This document shows positions 25,414-33,531 of a stretch of DNA of 64,000 nucleotides, one piece after another. Position 1 is the stretch's first letter. The number at the start of each line of letters is the position of its first letter. The notes under the pieces are model-generated. The model saw only the letters and a program-made list of their open reading frames with translations. It had not been told where the DNA came from and ran no database searches. The position numbers and the translations under genes were made by a program. The stretch is from NCBI GenBank assembly GCA_049649525.1, contig JBARZE010000016.1, forward strand, positions 124,001 to 188,000, given 5' to 3'. Source of the stretch: JAAURB01 sp049649525. GTDB lineage: Bacteria; Cyanobacteriota; Cyanobacteriia; Cyanobacteriales; Microcoleaceae.

Positions 25414-27081
25414 TCAAACGTCTTGATAAGAAGTTAATTCTACTAATGTTTCTGCCGCTTCTTTGGCTGCATCATTAAACGGCAGTAAGACTAAATCTGC
25501 ACCTGCTTGTTGAAGTAATTTTTTCTCTGGAAGACTATGACTGGTTAAGGCAATTTTTCCTTGAAATTGAAGCTGTTTAAGAGTACGTAATAAAGCCAGT
25601 CCGACTCGTTGTCCCGGCAGAGTACTCACGACCCATTTCGCAGTATTAAGGGGTAATGTTGCGGCAAATTCGGGGTCTTCTGCGTCTCCGTAAAAGGCTA
25701 GTATTCCTTGATGTCGCCAAGTATGAACCAGTTCTGGGTCAAAATCAATACCAACAATTGATAACTGCTGTTGAGATAAATATTGTAATAAATTACCGCC
25801 ATAACGTCCTAATCCAAATACAATGATATCGACTTCCGCATGATTGAATAGTGTTAGTTCATCTTGTTGTTTATTGAAAGTAGAATTGAGACGATTAATC
25901 CAAGCTAAATAGGGAGAGAGAAAATCATAAAGGCGATGGGAATCAATAATCATATAAGTGGAAACTGCCATTGTAATAATCCCAATTAAAGTAATTAAGC
26001 CTAAAGTCTCTTCTGTAATTTGTCCTAAACTTACGCCTAATGTAGCAAGAATGAGAGAAAATTCACTAATTTGACCTAAAGATAAACTGGTAATTACACT
26101 GGTGTATTTATGATATCCCATTAATCCGACTAATACCATTACCATTAACGGTTTTCCAAGCAGAACAAATACAGATAAAATTAAAGCAGGTAAGATTTCA
26201 TTACCCAAGTGATTTACATCAATATGAAACCCTAAATTGATAAAGAAAAACAATAAAAGAAAATCCCGTAAACTGACGAGGCGTGCGCCTAAATCTGTTC
26301 GATATGGGGTAGCAGCAAGAGAAACTCCAGCTAGAAAAGCCCCGACTTCCTGACTAAATCCCAGGGCATCTCCTAAGGCAGCTAATGCCACCGCCCAAGA
26401 AATTGCAAAGATTAGTAATAATTCTGTAGATTGCGCTAAAGCAGGTAATAGTTTGGGGAAAAGATAACGAGTAATTAAGGCAACACAGGCGATAAAAAGA
26501 CTCCCTTTCAACAATACAGTTATTAATTCTTGTGCTAATCCTCGATCGGAATTTTCAGTAAAAGCACTCATGGCAATCATCACCAAGACCACCACAATAT
26601 CTTGAACAATTAGAATTCCTAGGGCAATTCTTCCATGTAAAGCATCAATTTCTCGCCGATCTGATAATAATTTAACAATAATAATGGTACTAGAAAACGT
26701 TAAAGCAATACCGACATAAAATGCGGAAATTGAATTAAGTCCTAATGCAACCGCAATTAAGTATCCTAAACTGCCTGTGATTAAAATCTGTCCAATACCT
26801 GTTGTTAGCGCAACTGAACCCACGGCTTTAATTTCATGGGGATCTAATTTCAATCCAACTACAAATAAAAGTAGGGCAATACCCAATTCTGCAAAGAGTT
26901 CTAATTGTTCGTTAGCATTAACAATATTAATACCCGCAGGCCCAACAAGAATACCCACAATAATAAAAGCAATAATTAATGGTTGTCGTAATTTTAGGGC
27001 CAAGAATCCGACTCCTGTCGCGATCGCCAAAATGATGGCAATTTCATAAAAAATATTACTAAAATCAATCATCGCGATCAT
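25414..27081 (-). CDS. Kef-type cation:proton antiporter (CPA2) with TrkA-N domain
   Basis: 555 residues. About 12 membrane helices span residues 10-375, including G-Q-I-L-I-T-G, T-F-S-S-T-I-I-I-V-K-L-L, G-I-L-I-V-Q-D-I-V-V-V and F-F-F-I-N-L-G-F, typical of monovalent cation:proton antiporter-2 proteins. The cytosolic RCK/TrkA-N domain (about 410-545) begins D-I-I-V-F-G-L-G-R-Y-G-G-N, a nucleotide-binding motif for gating. Likely exchanges K+ or Na+ for H+ at the cytoplasmic or thylakoid membrane. An alternative start is Met4. The RCK part is complete, but the TrkA-C domain is absent. Confidence 0.92.
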   Translation of the reverse strand: MIAMIDFSNIFYEIAIILAIATGVGFLALKLRQPLIIAFIIVGILVGPAGINIVNANEQLELFAELGIALLLFVVGLKLDPHEIKAVGSVALTTGIGQILITGSLGYLIAVALGLNSISAFYVGIALTFSSTIIIVKLLSDRREIDALHGRIALGILIVQDIVVVLVMIAMSAFTENSDRGLAQELITVLLKGSLFIACVALITRYLFPKLLPALAQSTELLLIFAISWAVALAALGDALGFSQEVGAFLAGVSLAATPYRTDLGARLVSLRDFLLLFFFINLGFHIDVNHLGNEILPALILSVFVLLGKPLMVMVLVGLMGYHKYTSVITSLSLGQISEFSLILATLGVSLGQITEETLGLITLIGIITMAVSTYMIIDSHRLYDFLSPYLAWINRLNSTFNKQQDELTLFNHAEVDIIVFGLGRYGGNLLQYLSQQQLSIVGIDFDPELVHTWRHQGILAFYGDAEDPEFAATLPLNTAKWVVSTLPGQRVGLALLRTLKQLQFQGKIALTSHSLPEKKLLQQAGADLVLLPFNDAAKEAAETLVELTSYQDV

Positions 27082-27181
27082 CTAATAAATTGCAAGAATT
27101 CAGTATTACGATTACAATTAATTTTATCATCATAGCTGAGATACTTTTGCTTGTATTCCTATCGTTAATAATTATTCATAA

Positions 27182-27826
27182 TTAAAAAGCTATTGACTCG
27201 TTTTTACTTAACCAAGTAATGGCTATTTCAATCCATTGATCGGCCGTTTTCTCTCCGGTTTCTTGATAATTATGACTAATAAATTCTAATGTTTGCATCA
27301 CTTCAGAGGCACTGTATCCTAAAGCCAGTAACGTCATTTCAATATCTTCTTGAATTTCCACTGTTAAACCTGGCGTAGAAGCCGTTATTAATCCCATTTG
27401 TTGTCGCCATTGAGACAGTTTTGTTTTCAATTCTAAAGTAATTCGTTCTGCGGTTTTCTTTCCTACTCCTGGCGTTTGTATTAAAATTCGAGTATTTTCA
27501 CTCACAATTGCTTGTACTAAATCCTGAATTCCTAAAGTATCGAGTAATGCAATTGCCAATTGTGTCCCAATACCGCTAACACTGACTAACTGTCGAAATA
27601 AATCCCGTTCTGCCAAACTTAAAAAGCCATATAAAACCATTTGATCTTCTCTGACTTGTAAATGAGTAAAGACTTGAATAATTTCTCCGATAGCAGGCAT
27701 TTGAGTCACCATTCTCGGCACAATTTGTAACTCATACCCAATATTATTGACCTCTAATACCAAGATTACCCGTGGAGTATTTTGTTTGTAAATTCCTATA
27801 ATTGTTCCTTTTAAAAAATTAAGCAT
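27182..27826 (-). CDS. ruvA: Holliday junction DNA helicase subunit RuvA
   Basis: 214 residues with the normal three-domain order: an N-terminal OB fold (M-L-N-F-L-K-G-T-I-I-G ... G-Y-E-L-Q), helix-hairpin-helix motifs (S-G-I-G-T-Q-L-A-I-A-L-L and T-P-G-V-G-K-K-T-A-E-R-I), and the C-terminal RuvB-contacting domain (A-L-G-Y-S-A-S-E-V). RuvA tetramers bind four-way junctions and recruit RuvB for branch migration. ruvB and ruvC are not in the window, as is usual in cyanobacteria. Confidence 0.96.
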   Translation of the reverse strand: MLNFLKGTIIGIYKQNTPRVILVLEVNNIGYELQIVPRMVTQMPAIGEIIQVFTHLQVREDQMVLYGFLSLAERDLFRQLVSVSGIGTQLAIALLDTLGIQDLVQAIVSENTRILIQTPGVGKKTAERITLELKTKLSQWRQQMGLITASTPGLTVEIQEDIEMTLLALGYSASEVMQTLEFISHNYQETGEKTADQWIEIAITWLSKNESIAF

Positions 27827-27887
27827 TTAGTTATTAAAATCTGTTAAAATAAGTGAAACTGTGAATTAAACCGGGGATGTTTTAGGA

Positions 27888-29138
27888 ATGGGATTAAACC
27901 CCAAAAAATTATTATCATGGCTACCTCAACTCAATCCCCAAGTTTGGATTTTAGCATTAGGTCGCTTATTATCTCAAATCGGTTCAGGATTTACGTTATT
28001 TTATGCGCCCATTTTCTTTGTAAACCAAGTTGGATTATCTGCAACAGCCGTTGGAATTGGTATCGGCAGCGGTCAAATTTCTGGGATTATTGGCCGATTT
28101 TTAGGGGGTTCTTTTTCAGATTCTCCCCATTGGGGAAGACGACAAACTTTAATCTTATCTGCGATTATTTCTGCGATTGCTTCTTTCGTTTTAAGCGCAG
28201 CACAAGACTTTATTAGCGTTGTTATTGGTAATTTAATTTTAGGTTTAGGAATCGGATTATATTGGCCTGCAACTGAAACGGTCATTGCTGATTTAACAGT
28301 TGGGAAAAAGCGCAACGAAGCTTACGCAATTTCTCGTTTAGCCGATAATATAGGCTTGCAAATAGGGATTGTTTTGGCGGGAATATTAATTGCCACGACA
28401 TCCGCCTATCGAGTGTTATTTATCGTTAACGGGATTTCTTTTATTGTCTATGCAGCCGTAGTTTATTGGGGAATAAAAGAAACATATAAACCCCAGTTTT
28501 CAAAATCATCTAATCAAAAATTAGATTTAAAAAAGAGTTGGGGAAAAGCACTCAGTGATAAAACTCTACTTACTTTTGTCGCCGTCAATATTCTATTTAC
28601 CCTCTATATCTCTCAAGTCCATAGTGCCATTCCTCTGTATTTAAATAACTTTGTTAAACCTCAACTTTCCCCCACAGTCATTAGTGGACTCTTTACAGGA
28701 TATATTGCTATTTCTGTATTGCTACAACTGCCTGTTGCTCGTTTACTTAGCCGCTGGAGTCATGCTCAAGCATTGATGGTATCTGCCAGTATTTGGGGAA
28801 TCGGATTTATTTTTATTTTCTTAATGGGAATTGCTGGAGAAAACGTCCTGATTTATGGTATTCTAGCATTAGGGATTTTGGCGATCGCCACGATTAGTTA
28901 TACCCCTTCTGCCTCAGCATTAGTTGCAGATTTAGCACCGGAATCATTACGGGGAACCTATTTAGCAATTAACGCTCAATGTTGGGCAATTGGCTATTTA
29001 ATCGGGCCACCGCTGGGAGGATGGGTATTGGATCAAACCCCACAAACTGTGTATCGTTATTGGTTATTTCTGGCCTTCAGTGTGATACTCGGAATATTAA
29101 TATTGTATTCTTTAAATCAGCAAATTAAACAGGATTAA
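27888..29138 (+). CDS. MFS transporter
   Basis: 416 residues with about 12 predicted membrane helices and the MFS loop motif G-G-S-F-S-D-S-P-H-W-G-R-R between helices 2 and 3, followed by a second-half motif near A-R-L-L-S-R-W-S-H. It lies between the divergent ruvA and a small downstream gene. Drug-type or sugar-type efflux cannot be told apart by reading. Two short downstream genes with gaps of 20 and 12 bases are probably co-transcribed. Confidence 0.9.
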   Translation: MGLNPKKLLSWLPQLNPQVWILALGRLLSQIGSGFTLFYAPIFFVNQVGLSATAVGIGIGSGQISGIIGRFLGGSFSDSPHWGRRQTLILSAIISAIASFVLSAAQDFISVVIGNLILGLGIGLYWPATETVIADLTVGKKRNEAYAISRLADNIGLQIGIVLAGILIATTSAYRVLFIVNGISFIVYAAVVYWGIKETYKPQFSKSSNQKLDLKKSWGKALSDKTLLTFVAVNILFTLYISQVHSAIPLYLNNFVKPQLSPTVISGLFTGYIAISVLLQLPVARLLSRWSHAQALMVSASIWGIGFIFIFLMGIAGENVLIYGILALGILAIATISYTPSASALVADLAPESLRGTYLAINAQCWAIGYLIGPPLGGWVLDQTPQTVYRYWLFLAFSVILGILILYSLNQQIKQD

Positions 29139-29158
29139 AGTAAAATTTGGATGATATT

Positions 29159-29350
29159 ATGGGACGACAAGCCAAGCTAAAAAAACAACGCAAGCAAGCA
29201 CAAAACGATCCAGTTATTGACTCAACTGGACAACAAGAAGATAAGAATCCTAAAGCATTTGTTAAAAATTTAGAAAAAGAAGGTTATTCATTAAAAGAAA
29301 CTCAAAAAAGTCCAGAAATTCCGGATAATTCAGTTAAACCTCAAATTTAA
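29159..29350 (+). CDS. Small basic hydrophilic protein of 63 residues
   Basis: Starts M-G-R-Q-A-K-L-K-K-Q-R-K-Q-A-Q, followed by an acidic/polar stretch and a N-P-K-A-F-V-K-N-L-E-K-E-G-Y central motif. An in-frame TTG upstream at 29147 is less likely than this ATG. The N-terminal M-G-R-Q-A-K-L-K-K start recurs in small cyanobacterial proteins, as far as I recall. It is probably disordered and nucleic-acid-binding by charge, but no function is known. Sits between the MFS and phosphatase genes with very short gaps. Confidence 0.65.
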   Translation: MGRQAKLKKQRKQAQNDPVIDSTGQQEDKNPKAFVKNLEKEGYSLKETQKSPEIPDNSVKPQI

Positions 29351-29362
29351 AATTAGTTAAAA

Positions 29363-30106
29363 ATGGCAGAGTTAAAAGCACTTATTTTTGATGTAGACGG
29401 CACAGTTGCCAATACAGAAGAAGACGGACATCGGGTGGCATTTAATCAAGCTTTTGCTGAGGCTGGGTATGATTGGAATTGGTCTGTTAATTTTTATGGT
29501 GAATTACTCAAAATTGGTGGGGGAGAAGAAAGGATTTATTATTATCTAAATCAATATCAATCTCAACTCAAATCAAAAACCAGTTTAGAAGAATTAGCCG
29601 ATCATTTACATCAAATTAAAAATAAGTATTATCAAGAAAGATTAGACACTGGATTAATTGATTTACGCATCGGAGTCAAACGGTTAATGACAGCAGCCAG
29701 AGAACAAGGAATAACCCTAGCAATTGCCACCACAAGTGCTGTTCCTAATGTAATGAAATTACTCGAAAAAAAACTCGATCCAGAGTGGTTTGAAGTCATT
29801 GGCGCGGGGGATATGGTTCCGCAGAAAAAGCCCGCCCCCGATGTTTATCATTATGTCTTAAATCAGTTAGATATAGAACCGGAAAACTGTATTGTATTTG
29901 AAGATTCAAATATCGGTTTAACAGCCGCTGCTGAATTGAATTTAACTACAATTGTCACAGTCAATGATTATACTAAAGATCAAGACTTTTCCGCCGCTAC
30001 CGCAGTCATTAATCATTTAGGTGAACCCGAAAATCCGATGACTGTAATATCCGGCAATTTAACCGGAGAATATGTCACGATTGAAAGTTTAAAACAATTA
30101 TTATAA
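29363..30106 (+). CDS. HAD-superfamily phosphatase, CbbY-like
   Basis: 247 residues of HAD subfamily IA. The catalytic nucleophile and acid are Asp10 and Asp12 (F-D-V-D-G-T). The helical cap follows (E-D-G-H-R-V-A-F-N-Q-A-F), motif II is I-A-T-T-S-A, and the Lys and acidic motifs occur in K-K-P-A-P-D-V-Y and F-E-D-S-N-I-G-L. CbbY proteins hydrolyse xylulose-1,5-bisphosphate, an inhibitor of Rubisco; the E-D-G-H-R cap sequence fits that group. Overlooked alternatives include phosphoglycolate phosphatase. Final gene of the short plus-strand unit. Confidence 0.88.
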   Translation: MAELKALIFDVDGTVANTEEDGHRVAFNQAFAEAGYDWNWSVNFYGELLKIGGGEERIYYYLNQYQSQLKSKTSLEELADHLHQIKNKYYQERLDTGLIDLRIGVKRLMTAAREQGITLAIATTSAVPNVMKLLEKKLDPEWFEVIGAGDMVPQKKPAPDVYHYVLNQLDIEPENCIVFEDSNIGLTAAAELNLTTIVTVNDYTKDQDFSAATAVINHLGEPENPMTVISGNLTGEYVTIESLKQLL

Positions 30107-30112
30107 CCCTGT

Positions 30113-31792
30113 TTAAATAGAAGGGAATGGAGGCTTTACTAATGTCCAGCCTTGAACCGTTCCTAAAGCGTCGCTGGGTTTAATTTGAAGGTCATTTAAA
30201 GTAGAACGATCTAACAGAAAATAAGCGGATTTAGACGCTTGCCAATATTGCTGTAATTCTTCTAAATCTCGAGGTTGAACTTTGCGATCGCTATAAAAAT
30301 TTAGAGAAGGACGAGAGTAGGGATGAGACATATAAATTTTAGCATTGGGAGGGGTGTGAGTTTGAATTAACTCCGCTATCGGTTTTACCGGGTAATCTTC
30401 CGCTAATTCCCAAACCCAATGGGTAGACGTACAAAATAAAAACAGAGAAACATATAATCCCCAAATTAGAATTAATAAAAACTGTCGATCTTTTTGTACG
30501 AGAAGAAAAACCGAAGCAGTTAAAGTTAAAGCTAGGGCAGTTGCTGTCAATTTTAAGGGTAAATCTACCCCACTGACTGGAATTAACGGAATTAAATTAT
30601 TGAGATACAAACAAGCCACCCAACTCACCCCAGCCAAAAAGGCAAGAATGGGCCAAAAACGTTCAGGTAATGGAGATAGAAAATCTGAATTAGCAGAGTC
30701 TTGATCGTGCCAATGTCCGGTTTCACGGTTACCTTCTCGCCAGACTTCTGCGATATAAGCCCCCACCGCTAAAGCAAACGCCGGATAAAGGGGTAAAACA
30801 TACCAAGGTAACTTCGTACTCATCAGTGAAATTGCCAACAGATAAACCCCAGTCCAAACTAAAATTAATTTAGCCCAACTAAAAAGACGATTTTGCCAAC
30901 AGAGGTAAAGTCCGGGTATCCAAAATATTAACCAAGGCAAAGAATACTTTAAAATTTCAAATAAATAATAAAAAGGATTTCCTTGATGATTTTCCACCGG
31001 TTGCCAAATGCGGCGTAAAGATTGATGCAATAAATTGGTTGTAATAAATGCTTCACCTTGATGCATCCATTGGGCAGTATACCAATATAAAATAGGAACA
31101 CAACCTAAACTAATTCCCAACCAAAAAAAACGAGATTTGAGTAAACGGGGTGTATCCCATAATAAAAACAATATCGCCACTGCCCCCAATAATAGTCCGA
31201 GTATCACTCCCTTGGTTAAACATAGAAAACCAAAGGCTAAACCGCTTCCCAGGGCGTATCGTAAATTTCGCCGCGATCGCAATACACACCCCATCATCAA
31301 TATCATCAAACACAATACCGTCCCATCCAACATCGCCAAACGTCCGTGACGCACTACTGGCAGTAACGTTAGATACACTAAAGCGGAAAATACAGCAGGA
31401 GTCCGACGATGAAATAATTCTAATCCTGTCCAATATAAAATCGGCACCGATGCGGCTGTGAGAAATGCTGATGGAAACCGGGCAGTCCATTCCTCTATTC
31501 CCCAAAGATTGTACATCCAGCAAATCAACAGATGCACCAAAGGTGGCTTGTTAAGATAGGGCGTACCATGTAACGTCGGATGCAGCCAATCCGCTTTTCC
31601 TTGGGCAATTTCCCGTGCCACTTGTGCTACAATCCCCTCATCCCAATCTCGTAGGGGAACGTTTCCCAGGGCAACACAGAAGAGTAGTAGGGCGGCGAGG
31701 AATAACCCCACTCCCCATAGTTGGTTAAGAGAGACTGGGTTAATTTTAGTTTGATATTTCGGACTACCGGGTGTAAAGATTAGACGAGGCAT
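30113..31792 (-). CDS. GT39-type membrane glycosyltransferase (ArnT/PMT-like)
   Basis: 559 residues with a dozen or so membrane helices. The first periplasmic loop carries the acidic motif R-D-W-D-E-G-I-V-A-Q-V-A-R-E-I (Asp51/Glu52) of the GT-C/ArnT fold, followed by L-N-K-P-P-L-V-H. The C-terminal part (about 470-555) is a soluble, periplasmic domain (I-Y-M-S-H-P-Y-S-R-P). Such enzymes transfer sugars from polyprenyl phosphate donors to lipid or protein on the periplasmic side. The acceptor is unknown. Convergent with the CbbY-like gene, 6 bases apart. Confidence 0.88.
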   Translation of the reverse strand: MPRLIFTPGSPKYQTKINPVSLNQLWGVGLFLAALLLFCVALGNVPLRDWDEGIVAQVAREIAQGKADWLHPTLHGTPYLNKPPLVHLLICWMYNLWGIEEWTARFPSAFLTAASVPILYWTGLELFHRRTPAVFSALVYLTLLPVVRHGRLAMLDGTVLCLMILMMGCVLRSRRNLRYALGSGLAFGFLCLTKGVILGLLLGAVAILFLLWDTPRLLKSRFFWLGISLGCVPILYWYTAQWMHQGEAFITTNLLHQSLRRIWQPVENHQGNPFYYLFEILKYSLPWLIFWIPGLYLCWQNRLFSWAKLILVWTGVYLLAISLMSTKLPWYVLPLYPAFALAVGAYIAEVWREGNRETGHWHDQDSANSDFLSPLPERFWPILAFLAGVSWVACLYLNNLIPLIPVSGVDLPLKLTATALALTLTASVFLLVQKDRQFLLILIWGLYVSLFLFCTSTHWVWELAEDYPVKPIAELIQTHTPPNAKIYMSHPYSRPSLNFYSDRKVQPRDLEELQQYWQASKSAYFLLDRSTLNDLQIKPSDALGTVQGWTLVKPPFPSI

Positions 31793-31810
31793 AGATGGGG
31801 TAAGTTATGA

Positions 31811-31839
31811 AACCACAGAGGCACTTAGGGCGCAGAGGG
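31811..31839 (+). repeat. Left terminal inverted repeat of GxxExxY cassette
   Basis: A 29-bp sequence beginning AACCACAGAG and ending CAGAGGG. It matches the reverse strand of 32318-32346 at 25 of 29 positions. The stop codon of the broken GxxExxY gene (31840-31842) lies directly against its inner end. Confidence 0.7.
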
Positions 31840-32236
31840 TTAGTTATTGAGGAGGCGTTTGATGCCATTTTTGAGGAAGGGGACATTAAAGTTGATTAAT
31901 AATCCTAAGCGGAGTTTACGGAGTTTGAGATAGGTTAATAATTGAGCTTCATGGATGGGTAGAATTGCTGTAACTGCTTTTAATTCTACAATCACGAATG
32001 TCTTCTACCAATAAGTCTAAACGATAGCCACATTCTAATTGCAATCCCTTGTAAAATACAGGCTGAGGCACTGGTTGATCAACCTTTAATCTTCGCTGTT
32101 GTAATTCATACACTAAACAAGCCTCATAAGCTGACTCCAGTAACCCCAGCCCCAACTCCCGATGCACAGCAATTGCTGCCCCAATAATCTCTCCCGAGAT
32201 CTGATTTAACTCATCGATTTTCCCTCTGTGGTTCAT
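31840..32236 (-). pseudogene. GxxExxY protein gene broken by one frameshift
   Basis: The first frame (32236 down to 31949) encodes M-N-H-R-G-K-I-D-E-L-N-Q, the family motif G-L-L-E-S-A-Y (the GxxExxY signature) and C-G-Y-R-L-D-L-L-V-E-D. It then leaves frame near 31996-32000. The neighbouring frame continues exactly as the family does: V-I-V-E-L-K-A-V, then I-L-P-I-H-E-A-Q-L-L-T-Y-L-K-L, then L-G-L-L-I-N-F-N-V-P and K-R-L-L-N-N to the stop at 31840. One extra base after the V-E-D codons explains the break, making it a recent mutation or sequencing error. The family is a PD-(D/E)XK-nuclease-like, poorly understood group. Confidence 0.85.
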
Positions 32237-32405
32237 TTTATAAACATTCTAGATAAAATCCAAGATGTCAAAAAAACAAAAATACCCTCACTAAACCTGA
32301 TTTAACTCATCGATTTTCCCTCTGTGCCCATAGTGTCTCTGTGGTTCATTTTATAAACATTCTAGATAAAATCCAAGATGTCAAAAAAACAAAAATACCC
32401 TCACT
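32201..32405. repeat. Imperfect tandem duplication (92 and 109 bp)
   Basis: Copy 1 is 32201-32292 and copy 2 is 32297-32405. They are identical except for 17 extra bases in copy 2 (within 32326-32343), where TCTGTG repeats bracket the difference. Each copy holds the start of the GxxExxY gene and the start of the Trp-rich protein gene. Copy 1 therefore carries a dead nine-codon stub of the latter (M-S-K-K-Q-K-Y-P-H then stop). Confidence 0.9.
32318..32346 (-). repeat. Right terminal inverted repeat of GxxExxY cassette
   Basis: Minus-strand partner of 31811-31839 (25 of 29 bases equal), with the same AACCACAGAG outer end. In copy 1 of the tandem duplication the same element is reduced by a 17-bp deletion to 12-13 bases at 32222-32234. 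Confidence 0.7.
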
Positions 32406-32620
32406 TAGTCGGTTCTAAATGGACTTCTTGTAAACAAACCTGGGGCTGGCGACATTTCCAAGTCGTTAATCGTAAAAATCAAGAACAGTGGGTATTTGCT
32501 GAATTAGTCTCATCGTGCGATCCCAATGTTCGCTTTTGGTTAAATGCCAAACAACTTAAAGATCGTTCTTTATGGCAACCGGGATGGCAATCAACTCAAG
32601 AGTTAGAAGAAATTGAATAA
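32378..32620 (+). CDS. Trp-rich small protein, TIGR02450 family
   Basis: 80 residues with seven tryptophans (15, 22, 24, 38, 54, 66, 70) in the TIGR02450 pattern: G-S-K-W-T-S, W-G-W-R-H-F-Q-V, Q-W-V-F-A-E-L, C-D-P-x-V-R-F-W-L and L-W-Q-P-G-W. The family is widespread in cyanobacteria and marine proteobacteria and has no assigned function. The start codon is within copy 2 of a tandem duplication, with a dead copy of the first nine codons upstream. It ends 1 base before the convergent PhzF gene's stop. Confidence 0.88.
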   Translation: MSKKQKYPHLVGSKWTSCKQTWGWRHFQVVNRKNQEQWVFAELVSSCDPNVRFWLNAKQLKDRSLWQPGWQSTQELEEIE

Positions 32621-32621
32621 G

Positions 32622-33509
32622 TTAACAAATCCATTCTCCCTGGGCTATTTTAACCACATTTCCACCCACATTAACTTCAATTTTATCTACTTTTTTAGCC
32701 GCTTTTAAAAAGAGTAATGACGGACGATTAATTTCATAACCTTGTTCAACTTTAATATCAATTTTATCGGCATTAAAATAGTTATTTTGAATTAAATATC
32801 CAGCTAAACAACCGTTAGCACTACCCGTAGCGGGGTCTTCTGGAATACCGAGGGCAGGCGCAAACATTCGCACACTAAGCTGATTTTCTGGATTATAAGG
32901 TTCGGGTGAAAAGATTAGAATTTCTGTTGCATTTGTGGTTTTAATTAATTGTTCAAATCGTTCTAAGTTAATTTTTGCGGCTTTTAAAGCTTGCAGATTT
33001 TTCAAGGGAACAATAATAAATGGAATCCCTGTTGATACTTCTTGAATTGGGAAATTATTATCAATATCAGAAGCATCTAAATTGAGTACAGATGCAATTT
33101 TTTCTGCATTCAAAGTCTGATAAAATTCTGGTGATTTTTGTCGCATCCATAACACTTTTCCTATGTCTTCTGTATCTGTCCAACTCACAGAGATTTGACC
33201 AATACCCAAATTTAAAATAACTTTCTCAACATTTTTTTGAATAATTTCTTGTTGAATAATGTAAGCTGTTCCGAGTGTTGGATGTCCGGCAAAGGGCAGT
33301 TCTTTTGCCGGAGTAAAAATTCGCACATCATATCCCCCATCTTGAAGCATAGTTGACGGGATAAATGTCGTTTCAGAATAGTTCATTTCCTGGGCGATCG
33401 CCAGCATTTCAGCATCAGAAAGAGAACTCACACCTTCTCCATAGAAAACAGCCAATTGATTTCCGGCATATTTATCTTCTGCAAAGACATCAACAATATA
33501 GAATTTCAT
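32622..33509 (-). CDS. PhzF-family isomerase/epimerase
   Basis: 295 residues with the two-fold diaminopimelate-epimerase-like architecture. The N-terminal F-A-x-x-x-Y-A-G-N-Q-L-A-V, catalytic Glu46 in M-N-Y-S-E-T-T-F, F-A-G-H-P-T-L-G-T-A and the late P-E-D-P-A-T-G-S-A-N-G-C-L motifs are all present. PhzF itself acts in phenazine synthesis; most homologs, including cyanobacterial ones, have unknown substrates, and no phenazine genes are nearby. It is 22 bases downstream of trpE on the same strand and probably co-transcribed, which hints at a chorismate-derived or aromatic substrate without proving it. Confidence 0.9.
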   Translation of the reverse strand: MKFYIVDVFAEDKYAGNQLAVFYGEGVSSLSDAEMLAIAQEMNYSETTFIPSTMLQDGGYDVRIFTPAKELPFAGHPTLGTAYIIQQEIIQKNVEKVILNLGIGQISVSWTDTEDIGKVLWMRQKSPEFYQTLNAEKIASVLNLDASDIDNNFPIQEVSTGIPFIIVPLKNLQALKAAKINLERFEQLIKTTNATEILIFSPEPYNPENQLSVRMFAPALGIPEDPATGSANGCLAGYLIQNNYFNADKIDIKVEQGYEINRPSLLFLKAAKKVDKIEVNVGGNVVKIAQGEWIC

Positions 33510-33531
33510 CAGTGTTATTTGGGGAGTTAAG

